Positions 16,123-24,510 of a DNA stretch of 64,000 nt are shown one piece after another (positions within the stretch are counted from its first letter, which is position 1; the number at the start of each line of letters is the position of its first letter). The notes below the pieces were generated by a model. That model was not told where the DNA came from, did not search any database, and worked only from the letters and a program-made list of their open reading frames with translations. Location: NCBI RefSeq assembly GCF_020700235.1, contig NZ_CP085301.1, positions 2,914,001 to 2,978,000 on the forward strand, read 5' to 3'. Origin of the DNA: Haladaptatus pallidirubidus. GTDB lineage: Archaea > Halobacteriota > Halobacteria > Halobacteriales > Haladaptataceae. The translations under genes and the position numbers were made by a program.

Positions 16123-17982
16123 TCAGACGCCCCAGATAGCTGCGATTCCGAGGACGGTTGCGATCGACAACACCAACTGGAGCGGTGCCCCGACGCGGAA
16201 GTAGTCCGTGAACTTGTAGCCCCCCGGACCGTAGACGAGGAGGTTCGTCTGGTAGCCAATCGGCGTCATGAAGTCCGCACTGGAAGCGAACGTCACCGCG
16301 AGGACGAATGCGAACGGATCGCCGCCGACACGAGTCGCCGCCTCGACGGCGACAGGAATCATCAGGATGACGCTCGCGCTGTTGCTGACGACTGCTGTGA
16401 CGAGCGTCGTGATGATGTAAAACACCCAGAGAACGCCGATTGCGGGGAGGAAATCGGCGCTCGTGGCGACCACAGCACCGACCAGATTCGCCGCGCCGGT
16501 TCGTTCGAACGCGATACCGAGGGGGATGAGTCCGGCGAGGAGGAAGATAACGTCCCACTCGACCGAGTCGTACAGTTCGTTCGGTTTCACGATTCCGGTC
16601 AGAATCATCGCTACGACGCCCGCGAGCGCGGTGGTGAGAATGTCGAAGATTCCCACCGCGGCCAGTCCGACGACGCCGAGAATGATGGCAACGGCGAGCG
16701 GAATTTTCGACCGACGGTAGTCCGGTTCGGTCGGCATCTGTGCGAGAATAAAATTCCTATCCATCGCCAGTCGATTGATGCTGTTCTGCGTCGCCTGCAC
16801 GAGTAGGGTGTCGCCTCGCCGAATCTGCGTTTGATCCATTCGTTCGCGCACGAGTTCCGCTCCGCGTCGGATGGCGAGCACGTTCGCGTCGTAGCGTTCG
16901 CGGAACGTCGTACTTTCGAGCGTTTCGGTGACGAGCGACGACCACGAGGGGATGACGAGTTCGACGAGGTTCTGGCCTTCCTGTTCCGGGCCGAGTTCTT
17001 CCTCGGTGACTTGCGAAAATGCGACGAGCGATAACCCTTCGGTCAACATGAGTTCGCGGAGCGTGCTGAAATCGGCGCGAACCACGAGAACGTCGCCCGG
17101 TCGAATCCGATTTCCTGCGAGGGGTTCCATGAACTTTCCTTCCTCTCGCACCAGCTGGACGACGTCCACATCGAGGTCGGTTTCGTTCAGAGCCTCCTCC
17201 ACCGTCCGACTCACGAACGCTGAATCCGCATCCACGACGACTTCCGTCAGATACGGCGTCAACTCGTAATCTTCGAGGATGTCCTCCTCGGGGCTGAGTC
17301 GCTCCGGAATGAGTCGCCGTCCAATTGTCATGATGTAGACAGTGCCGACGACGAAGACGATAAACCCGAGTTGCGTGAATTCGAACATCGAAAACCGATG
17401 GAGCGATGGGTACTCTCCCGCGAGTCGTGCGGTGACGCTGCTGGCGATGAGGTTGGTCGAAGTGCCGATGAGCGTGAGCATTCCGCCGACCATCGAAGCG
17501 TAAGACAGCGGGATGAGCAGTTTCGAGGGGGACGTGTTTCCCCGGTTTGCGAGGTCCGAAACGACCGGGATGAGCATGGCAACGATTGGCGTGTTGTTGA
17601 TAATGCCCGACGGTATTCCGGCGAAGGCCAACGTCGCCGCGAGCTGTTTCCGCTCATCAGTGCCTGCGAACGACGCCATTCGTTCGCCGAGCTGCTGCAC
17701 CGCGCCGGTCTGGCTGACGCCCGCGCTCAAGACGAGCATCGCCAGCACGGTAATCGTCGCGTCGTTTGAGAACCCCGAAATGCCCTCTTCGGGTGAGATT
17801 CCCGTCCACGGGCCGAGAATGATGAGGACGACCATGACGATGAAGGCGGTGATGTCCGGCGGAAAGGCTTCCGTGGCGAACAGCGCGAAGGTTGCCACCG
17901 CGATGGCGAACACGATGACCATCCCCATCGTTAGTTCCGGAATCGCCGACCCGGTTTGCATCATGAGGTCGGGAGCACGCAT
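16123..17982 (-). CDS. SLC13/DASS-type permease with central TrkA-C (RCK_C) domains
   Basis: About 620 residues. Two blocks of hydrophobic helices (residues about 10-200 and 390-620) flank a soluble middle with two RCK_C/TrkA-C modules (LTPYLTEVVVDADSAF..., with GNRIRPGDVLVV and QIRRGDTLLVQ). Each membrane half carries a DASS-type hairpin signature: NNTPIVAMLIPV and SNSASVILMIPV. The family transports dicarboxylates, sulfate or similar anions with Na+; the cytosolic TrkA-C domains probably bind a small ligand and regulate it. The frame extends to 18102, but upstream residues look like 5' noncoding sequence; ATG 17982 is chosen, with 17964/17961 as alternatives. Divergent from the M24 gene. 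Confidence 0.85.
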   Translation of the reverse strand: MRAPDLMMQTGSAIPELTMGMVIVFAIAVATFALFATEAFPPDITAFIVMVVLIILGPWTGISPEEGISGFSNDATITVLAMLVLSAGVSQTGAVQQLGERMASFAGTDERKQLAATLAFAGIPSGIINNTPIVAMLIPVVSDLANRGNTSPSKLLIPLSYASMVGGMLTLIGTSTNLIASSVTARLAGEYPSLHRFSMFEFTQLGFIVFVVGTVYIMTIGRRLIPERLSPEEDILEDYELTPYLTEVVVDADSAFVSRTVEEALNETDLDVDVVQLVREEGKFMEPLAGNRIRPGDVLVVRADFSTLRELMLTEGLSLVAFSQVTEEELGPEQEGQNLVELVIPSWSSLVTETLESTTFRERYDANVLAIRRGAELVRERMDQTQIRRGDTLLVQATQNSINRLAMDRNFILAQMPTEPDYRRSKIPLAVAIILGVVGLAAVGIFDILTTALAGVVAMILTGIVKPNELYDSVEWDVIFLLAGLIPLGIAFERTGAANLVGAVVATSADFLPAIGVLWVFYIITTLVTAVVSNSASVILMIPVAVEAATRVGGDPFAFVLAVTFASSADFMTPIGYQTNLLVYGPGGYKFTDYFRVGAPLQLVLSIATVLGIAAIWGV

Positions 17983-18138
17983 TTGAACGAAAGACACCAC
18001 CCGAACAGTAAAGAGTACGCTCCGAAACGCGAGTAGCCTCGCCATTCTCGGGGAGCAACGACGACTTTCGGTGGCGTTCGGTTTGGGACAGCTTTCCGCC
18101 ACGTGAAGATTTTAGGTCGTACCGGTGAACCCTACGGC

Positions 18139-19320
18139 ATGGCTACACGTCTTCCGGATTCGGAGTTCGACCGCCGTCTCGACAAGGTGCGCGAGAAGAT
18201 ACGCGGACAGGGCGCCGACGCGGGTGTTTGGTTCGGCGCGACGAGCATCGAATATCTCACCGGATTCGACCACATTCAAACCGAACGACCGGTCGTTCTC
18301 GCGGTCACTGACGAACGAATCGAAATTACCGTACCGCGACTCGAAGTCGAGCGCGTCGAACCGAATCCGCGAATCGACGCCGTGCACCACTACTTCGACT
18401 ATCCCGGCGGCAAACCGATTCGCGTCGCCGCGGAAATGCTCTCGGAACTCGGCGCCGAAACTGTCGCCGCGGATATCGACGGTGCGCCGGGCGTGATGGG
18501 ATACAATGGCCCCGCCCTCTCGGAGTTCGTCGAAGTCGAATCGCAAGGGTGGGTGAGCAGGATGCGCTGGGCGAAAACCGACACCGAAATCGACCTCATC
18601 CGCGAATCGGTCAAATGGGGGAATCTCGCGCACCGGTATCTCGCCGATTACACGGAACCCGGCGCGCACCCGGCGACCGTCAGCCAGCGGGCTTCGACGG
18701 ACGCCTCTCGCGCGATGCTCGATACGCTCGGCGGCGAGTACGTCCCACGCACACGAGGGGACGGCCCTGCTTTCGCAGGCTACATCACGGGACCGCAGAC
18801 CGCCCTTCCGCACGGCCACACCGCGAACCGCAGAATCGAGGAGGGTGACGTGCTAATCACGGGTGCCGCGGCGAACGTCGATGGCTACCACTCCGAACTG
18901 GAGCGGACGATGTTCGTCGGCGAACCGACGGACGAACAGGAACACTACTTCGAGTTGATGCTGGAATCCCAAACCATCGCAATCGACGCACTCGGGCCGG
19001 ACGTTCCTCTGTCTTACGTCGACCAACAAGTGTGGGACTACTTCGAAGAGCAGGGCGTCACCGACCTCGCACGGCACCACGTCGGTCACAACATCGGCAT
19101 GGGTGGCCACGAACCGCCGTACATCGACCGCGGGTGGGGAGACCACGCGGACGACGATGACGCGAAAATGGAACCCGGTCACGTTTACACCATTGAACCG
19201 GGACTCTACACTGACACCGACGGTTATCGCCACTCCGACACGGTCGTCATCACGGAAAACGGCACGGAAATACTGACCTACTTCCCGCGCGATTTGGAGA
19301 GCAACGTCATCACGTGGTAA
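18139..19320 (+). CDS. M24-family (creatinase / Xaa-Pro peptidase fold) hydrolase lacking the metal ligands
   Basis: 393 residues from ATG 18139 (an ATG at 18103 precedes a TATA-like TTTTAGG and is rejected). An N-terminal creatinase_N domain (about 1-140) is followed by a pita-bread domain. At the first metal site the usual Asp-rich strand reads VLITGAAANVDGYHSELERT: both metal Asp positions are replaced. The last Glu ligand is replaced in GYRHSDTVVI. Retained are His in PHGHT, Glu in LERT and Glu in TIEPGLY, positions that in metal-free creatinase form the active site, as I recall them. So it is more like creatinase than like aminopeptidase P. Substrate unknown. Confidence 0.8.
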   Translation: MATRLPDSEFDRRLDKVREKIRGQGADAGVWFGATSIEYLTGFDHIQTERPVVLAVTDERIEITVPRLEVERVEPNPRIDAVHHYFDYPGGKPIRVAAEMLSELGAETVAADIDGAPGVMGYNGPALSEFVEVESQGWVSRMRWAKTDTEIDLIRESVKWGNLAHRYLADYTEPGAHPATVSQRASTDASRAMLDTLGGEYVPRTRGDGPAFAGYITGPQTALPHGHTANRRIEEGDVLITGAAANVDGYHSELERTMFVGEPTDEQEHYFELMLESQTIAIDALGPDVPLSYVDQQVWDYFEEQGVTDLARHHVGHNIGMGGHEPPYIDRGWGDHADDDDAKMEPGHVYTIEPGLYTDTDGYRHSDTVVITENGTEILTYFPRDLESNVITW

Positions 19321-19328
19321 GCCACGGT

Positions 19329-19634
19329 TCATAACGCGGTAGGTTTCCGTTTCTGCAGGTGATTCACCGCCATCCATTTGGCGGGTAGCATCGTACCGAA
19401 GCGATGCTCGTTCTTTCGTTCAGTGGCCGGATGACCGAGTACCCACGCTCTTCCGTCTGTCGATTTTAACAGGCCGAGTAGAATCCGTATCGCAGTCGAT
19501 TTTCCCGCGCCCTTCAGCCGGAGAAAATCGAACACTCCACCCCGCTCAACCGTGAACGTCAGGTTCTCTATCCCACGAACCTCGCCGTAGTATTTCGCTA
19601 GACGCTTGACGGCAATCGGTTCCGTCGGAGACAC
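19329..19634 (-). pseudogene. Truncated, degenerate ABC-transporter ATPase remnant
   Basis: 101 residues resembling only the first third of an ABC ATPase: KRLAKYYGEVRGIENLTF, then a damaged Walker A region (VFDFLRLKGAGKST, where family members have a GFLGPNGAGKST-like sequence) and LLGLLKSTDGRAWVLGHPA. It then loses similarity (MLPAKWMAVNHLQKRK) and stops: no Q-loop, signature LSGGQ, Walker B or partner permease. It is a decayed fragment, not a working transporter. Confidence 0.8.
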
Positions 19635-19722
19635 CGACAGAGGAACGTCCTCGAACGACTTCTACCGTTCGTCAGAATTTTTTCCCGAACCCTTATTTTT
19701 GCGTGGAACGTTCGTCTCACTA

Positions 19723-20406
19723 ATGAGTTCTCGTCTCGAATTTCGAAGCGTGTCGGGCGAGGGTTCGGCGCAGGACGTGCAGTTTACCGAGTGGCTTGCG
19801 GGGCTGAAAACGAGCGGCAGCAATCTCCTCGTCACCGGCGACGTGCCGAAAGAGACGAGCGCCACGTTCAGTCGGACGCTCTTCGGACAGGAACAGCGGA
19901 CGCGCGTTCTCGCGCTCACGAACCCCACTGCATCCGATGCTAACTCGCACCTCCCGGTCGAACCAGACTCCTCGGACACCAGCATCATCGACCGACGAAC
20001 CGAATATCGGGCGACGAAGAGCAACGGAAAAACCGACTCCGCGCCGGGCGTCTCACGGGAATCCCTTCGTTCCGAGTTGATTTCCGCAATCAGCCAGTAC
20101 GATGACCAAAACGGTGGATTCTCGCCCGCCGAACTTCGACTCGGTATCGACTCGATTGAGGTGCTGTCCGAAGGGGATGACATCGTCTCCCTCTCCCAGT
20201 TCCTTCGCGGCCTGACAGCCATCGTCCGCGGTGTCCGCGGCATGGCGCATTATCATCTTCGAGTGGCGGATGACGACCCCCTCGTCGAAGAGTTGTCTCC
20301 ACTGTTCGATGCGCGTATCGAACTCCGCAAGCGTCCCGGCCTAGCAGAACAGCGGTGGCACGTTCCCGATCTCCGTGAGACGACCCACTGGGTAAAACTA
20401 TCATAA
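19723..20406 (+). CDS. DUF7504-like haloarchaeal protein
   Basis: 227 residues. SGSNLLVTGDVPKETSATFSRTLFG near the N-terminus and the acidic, RecA-like strand/helix pattern (LFGQEQRTRVLALTN, VLSEGDDIVSLSQFLRGL) resemble the haloarchaeal DUF7504 family; no Walker A is present. Start: ATG 19723 with CTTATTTTT about 27 bp upstream, i.e. a leaderless transcript; a longer frame from 19606 runs through the promoter. It is followed after 20 bp by the CHAT-domain gene, so the two form an operon. Function unknown; the pairing suggests that it recruits or regulates the protease. The family name is from memory. Confidence 0.7.
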   Translation: MSSRLEFRSVSGEGSAQDVQFTEWLAGLKTSGSNLLVTGDVPKETSATFSRTLFGQEQRTRVLALTNPTASDANSHLPVEPDSSDTSIIDRRTEYRATKSNGKTDSAPGVSRESLRSELISAISQYDDQNGGFSPAELRLGIDSIEVLSEGDDIVSLSQFLRGLTAIVRGVRGMAHYHLRVADDDPLVEELSPLFDARIELRKRPGLAEQRWHVPDLRETTHWVKLS

Positions 20407-20426
20407 CTGACTCACACACCTTTGCT

Positions 20427-22508
20427 ATGGAGTTTCGGCGGCATCCTGACCGCGACGGTCTCGACGTTTACGACCCTATCGAGAACGTTCGCTTCGCGCT
20501 CTACACTTCCGGTTCCGTTCAGCCGGCGGCAGTCTCGACCGAGACGTTTTACTTCCCGGTCGATGCGGCAGTCGCCGTCGAAACGGGGACGCTCTACGTG
20601 CCGAAACTGCTCCCCGTCACGATTCGAACGCAGGACGGAGAGATGGTGGCCGAAACTTCCGACGGAGACAATCGGAGCGTCCAACCCGGCGCCTATCTCA
20701 TCGAACTCAGTACGGCTCCGATGAAGCTGTATCTCGCCGTCGAAAGCGCGTTTCGCCTCGAACAGCGCGACGGCGGGGTCGTTCTCGATTTCGGAGCCGA
20801 AACGACCGTCCGCGTGGGTGCGCGCTCCTATCACGACCGACCGGCGGAAACGATAACCGTCACCGACGACGTAGGGGACGTGATGCGCGCGCTCTCGGTA
20901 AACGGGTCGGCGCTCAAAACGACGAGTCCGGAACGCTCGTTTCCGACCCTGCGGGGACATCCGCCGCTCATCAAGCGGGGAGATACATTCGACGCACCGG
21001 ATGGACTGGTTCGCCCCGACACGGGGGTCAAACTAGTCGTCCCGCCCGACAGAGAACACGTCTTTCCGCTGGCTTCGCTCGCGTACTATCACGGGGCGAA
21101 AGTCGTGTCGGGAACTCGCCCGCGGCTCGTCGCGGGCGAGTTCGAGCACGAACTCACGGGTGCCGACAGCTACGAAGAAGCGGTCAACCGAACCCTTCGC
21201 CAGACGTTTTTCCTCGACTGTCTCACCCGGACGGAGGGATACTACCAAGTTGACCTGCACGAACGCGAACAGGTCGAACCGCTCGTCGACCTCGATTTTT
21301 CCGCACTGTACGACGCTCCGCTTACGGAACGTCTCGCCGCGTATCTGTCGGTGCCGTTCGAAACGCTCGAACCGCACATCCCGAACTGGCGACTCGGCGT
21401 TGACCTGACGCCGACGGTCGAAAACGCAGAATATCTTCCGTACCTCGCGGACAGTCTCGCCCTCGTTCGGATTCCCGACAGTCCGAATCCGAACTCGGTC
21501 AAACCCATGTCGGATGCACAGAGCGAGTTCTTCCGCGCGCCGCCGTCCGGCGTGTTGGTTCGCGGGTCGAACGGGTGGGACGCGGTGAACGACCGGGACG
21601 TGTTTCAGGTGGATTCGATGCCGAACGTCATCGAGCAGGCGTGGGCGGGGCCGGGATTCCCCCTCAAGGTGAACAAGCTCGATTTATCCGCGCTCCAGCG
21701 GCGGGTCGACCGAGTCCCCACGTCCGACACCATCGACATCCACGTCGTCTGCAACGACGAGAAAATGCTGGACGAGGACGTGGTACAGGAGTTGTACGGC
21801 ATTCGGGAGTTCCTCGATTTCGACGTGACCGCTCACTACGACCTCGCGCAGGACGAACTCAGGGAACTGCTCGCCCAACAGTCGGATTTCGTCCACTACA
21901 TCGGCCACATCGACGAGCGCGGGTTTCTCTGCTCCGACGGGTCCCTGGACGCGCGCTCCCTTTCGGAGGTCAACGTCACCGCGTTTCTTCTCAACGCCTG
22001 CGAATCCTACCGGCAGGGGTACGAACTGGTCAAAAAGGGAAGTCGCGGCGGCGTCGCCACGCTCTCGCCAATCGGCAATCCGTCGGCGACGAAATTGGGC
22101 AAAATACTGGCGCGACTGTTGAATTATGGGTTTCCACTCCGTGCTGCGTTGTCGATTGCGCGCCGTCACTCGCTGTATGGGTATCAGTACACTGTCATCG
22201 GAGATGGTGGGTTGTCACTTGTTCACAGTGAAACTGGTGTGCCACTTCATCTCGAAGTCGATCGAATTGGAGACGACCGCTTTATAGTGAAAGCAAGTAC
22301 ATATCCAAATGATCTGCACGGCTTTGGTACATTTGTGCATCTTCATCAGCAGTGGTCTGAAAAGAAACACATATCCTCTGCACCAATGGCAAAGCTAAAT
22401 TTAACTTCTGAAGAACTAAATTACGGCCTTTCAAAGGAAGTTACACCTGTTGTAATTGATGACACTCTCTATTGGAGCGATGAACTACGTGCGTCTGACA
22501 TCAAGTAG
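20427..22508 (+). CDS. CHAT-domain (caspase-like) cysteine protease, 693 aa
   Basis: The segment at about 480-600 matches a CHAT domain: SDFVHYIGHIDERGFLC gives the catalytic His (494; neighbour His 490), and VTAFLLNACESYRQGYE gives the catalytic Cys (525), followed by RGGVATLSPI and an AALSIAR helix. CHAT proteins are caspase-like proteases that often act in signalling or defence. The first 470 residues are beta-rich and unrecognised, with no TPRs, no signal and no membrane segment, so it should be cytosolic. Base composition changes sharply after about 22130 (residue 568): the last 120 codons are AT-rich while the rest is GC-rich. In operon with the DUF7504-like gene. Confidence 0.8.
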   Translation: MEFRRHPDRDGLDVYDPIENVRFALYTSGSVQPAAVSTETFYFPVDAAVAVETGTLYVPKLLPVTIRTQDGEMVAETSDGDNRSVQPGAYLIELSTAPMKLYLAVESAFRLEQRDGGVVLDFGAETTVRVGARSYHDRPAETITVTDDVGDVMRALSVNGSALKTTSPERSFPTLRGHPPLIKRGDTFDAPDGLVRPDTGVKLVVPPDREHVFPLASLAYYHGAKVVSGTRPRLVAGEFEHELTGADSYEEAVNRTLRQTFFLDCLTRTEGYYQVDLHEREQVEPLVDLDFSALYDAPLTERLAAYLSVPFETLEPHIPNWRLGVDLTPTVENAEYLPYLADSLALVRIPDSPNPNSVKPMSDAQSEFFRAPPSGVLVRGSNGWDAVNDRDVFQVDSMPNVIEQAWAGPGFPLKVNKLDLSALQRRVDRVPTSDTIDIHVVCNDEKMLDEDVVQELYGIREFLDFDVTAHYDLAQDELRELLAQQSDFVHYIGHIDERGFLCSDGSLDARSLSEVNVTAFLLNACESYRQGYELVKKGSRGGVATLSPIGNPSATKLGKILARLLNYGFPLRAALSIARRHSLYGYQYTVIGDGGLSLVHSETGVPLHLEVDRIGDDRFIVKASTYPNDLHGFGTFVHLHQQWSEKKHISSAPMAKLNLTSEELNYGLSKEVTPVVIDDTLYWSDELRASDIK

Positions 22509-22640
22509 TTATGGCCCAGGTTCCGAACTGGTTGCTATCACACTTCCTACCTGCAGTAGCAGAGTGCTGAGTGCGAACAGGACGCCGAGTAGTCGTGGAT
22601 GCTGTGCAACGAATTCCCCAATCGCGTTTTTTGTTGCCAT
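22509..22640 (-). CDS. 43-residue membrane peptide, DUF7503-like
   Basis: MATKNAIGEFVAQHPRLLGV, then a single hydrophobic helix (LFALSTLLLQVGSVIA) and a short tail ending SSEPGP. Haloarchaea have a family of about 45-residue proteins of this build (an N-terminal 'xxHPR' box and one helix), DUF7503 as I recall. The stop codon abuts the end of the CHAT gene on the other strand. A TATA-like AAATTATAAG lies upstream in an AT-rich tract (22670-22735). Its closeness to DUF7504 and CHAT may be meaningful. Short, so moderate confidence. Confidence 0.6.
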   Translation of the reverse strand: MATKNAIGEFVAQHPRLLGVLFALSTLLLQVGSVIATSSEPGP

Positions 22641-22749
22641 TGCAACTAAGACATGTGGCTCTCTTTTCTTATAATTTTTTTAATAATACGTAACTAAAAT
22701 TAATTGTAGTAAGTAATAAATAAATAGTATCAATTCGTATTCGGCCGTC

Positions 22750-23100
22750 TCACTGGGCGAAACCGCCGATCGCGTCCGAAACCGGGTCGTTGAGTTCGTA
22801 GAGGACGGCGTCGAGGTCCTCGGACAGTTGGCGGAGGAGCTGTGCGTGGGCCGTCGGAGCGAGCGAATACTCGGAATAGGCTCCCTCGGTGTCGATTTCG
22901 TCCACCAGTTCGAGTTCGAGGAGGTCGTCCCGGTGGCTCGTCCACGTGCTAGCGGCGGTTCCGGCGTGCTCCGCCAGTTCGGTCGCGCTAAAACTCTCGT
23001 TCGGATTGTCCGCAAGCACCGCGAGGAATTTAACGCGCGCGGGATAGACGAACACCTGCGCGAGGGGAGGAGTAGCGAGGTCGCCTTCTGGAGGACTCAT
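22750..23100 (-). CDS. Winged-helix transcriptional regulator
   Basis: 116 residues: ARVKFLAVLADNPNESFSAT, a helix-turn-helix (ELAEHAGTAASTWTSHRDDLLEL), a wing (DTEGAYSEYSLAP) and a C-terminal helix that may mediate dimerisation. No effector domain. It faces the DUF7503-like gene and CHAT operon and may regulate them or itself; nothing in the sequence fixes the target. The upstream 23101-23180 is AT-rich, with a possible promoter. Confidence 0.75.
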   Translation of the reverse strand: MSPPEGDLATPPLAQVFVYPARVKFLAVLADNPNESFSATELAEHAGTAASTWTSHRDDLLELELVDEIDTEGAYSEYSLAPTAHAQLLRQLSEDLDAVLYELNDPVSDAIGGFAQ

Positions 23101-23223
23101 GTGGTATGCTACTACATGTTTGCTTCAAAACTGTATCGGAATTTATCTCGATACAAAGAAATTTAACATACGTACAGTAAGAGAATAAATTTTTAGATAT
23201 GGGGGATCGTAGAAGAAGTTGGG

Positions 23224-23532
23224 ATGTACGAGAAACGCACAAACGACCGATTCCAACGCACGACTCCACAACTGGTCACCGCCACTCAACCAGTGTAGGA
23301 GTATCTCGATGCACTCTGCGGCACCCCACTCACGTCGCCGTCGGTCGCTTCTCCGTGCATCCCGATCATATCGTTTACAACAGCAGTACCGCCGCCCCGA
23401 ATTCTCTCCGCTGACAATCGGTGTGTCACCTGCGGATTCCGGTACGGTCGATACACTACCGGCCCTCCTGCATATCGGCTTTGGACACTTTACGTTGAGA
23501 AAGAACGAGTTTTCCGCCGCCAAAGTGGATGA
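23224..23532 (+). pseudogene. Possible decayed small gene with one internal TAG
   Basis: From ATG 23224 the frame reads MYEKRTNDRFQRTTPQLVTA..., meets TAG at 23296-23298, then continues EYLDALCGTPLTSPS... to a Cys pair (CVTCGFRYG) and YRLWTLYVEKERVF before TGA. Codon third positions in this frame lean to G/C more than in the other frames, and the CxxC looks like a zinc knuckle. I do not recognise a family. The rest of the interval to 23699 contains no convincing gene. This call is weak. Confidence 0.25.
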
Positions 23533-23699
23533 TTTTTTAACGGATGACGACCGAAGTATGGAACAATGGTCGAGGCGTTCGCGGTACAGCTATCCTACAC
23601 CGATTCCGGAGCTGAACAGGTCGTCCGGTGGAACATGGAGTAGTCGTTACGGACGCGATTCGTTTTTTGAACAGTAACGTCGAATTCGATTCGTTCGTG

Positions 23700-24364
23700 C
23701 TATTTTTCCCCGTCAACGCCCATCTCGCCACCAAACTGCGTGAAGAAATTATCCATGAATCTCCACCGGGACTTTCCGAGACGACGTCCGGGTGGCGTGT
23801 ACAACCTTTCCAGACGTTCCTTTGCCCACTCTCGAAGTAAACTGATGTCCGGAAGGTTCGATGTGGTCAGTTCTGAACCGGATGCGATATCGATTATCGC
23901 GTATTTTTCGCCTGCTTTTCCGGATCTCTCGCCGACGATACAGGCCAGACGAATGAGTCCCCGTGCTCCGGCGGCGTCCAACTTATCCGCATCAAAGAGT
24001 AGTTTCGCTTCAAGAGTCTCTGGCTCTGGGGAGCTAGACCGAATGCTGTGTGTTCGAATACAGTGATTGACGGCATCGATTCTCACAGTCGTCACTTCTT
24101 CGGTTTCGAGCAGTTCCGCCGCTTTTATTTCGCCCATCTGTCGTGATCGTCGATTTTACCCACTCGTTCCAGTGGACGACCGATGTCGTGTAACCACGCT
24201 GATGCGGAAAGAACATTTCTATCGACTGTTTCACCGCACTTATCTGCCAAACGAATCGACAAATATCGGACTAGATTGGCATGAAAACTATCGTGTGCCG
24301 GGAGGGTATCCTCGTAATACGGCAAGGACAGTTTTCGAGCGAGGGAACCTAATTCCTGCGTCAT
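23700..24364 (-). pseudogene. HD-domain phosphohydrolase split by a frameshift
   Basis: The minus-strand frame from 24364 encodes the first half of an HD hydrolase: PAHDSFHANLVRYLS (first His), then SASAWLHDIGRPLERVG (the His-Asp doublet), ending at a stop in ...HDRWAK. The next frame, from about 24137, carries on without loss: GEIKAAELL...LEAKLLFDADKLDAAG, where the last conserved Asp lies. One missing base near 24125-24140 explains the break. All metal-binding residues remain, so inactivation is recent, or it is a sequencing error. Such enzymes cleave nucleotide or phosphate monoesters; substrate unknown. Confidence 0.8.
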
Positions 24365-24510
24365 GAAGGTTGTGAAAATCCATCGTTGGGGAGGATATAG
24401 TAATTTTGGAACATTTTCACGGCAGTACGAAACGAGCGCTATTCGGTCGAATGGTTGTATTCATTGACTTCCACCGTATTTCGACAAAGCCGTTATCAGC
24501 GCTCTTCGTT

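Noticed and set aside
20412..20960. Minus-strand open frame opposite the CHAT gene
   Set aside because: Arg-rich shadow of the coding strand.
23143..23523. 126-codon minus-strand open frame
   Set aside because: Cys/Arg-rich without acidic bias, no start context; it overlaps the possible decayed gene.
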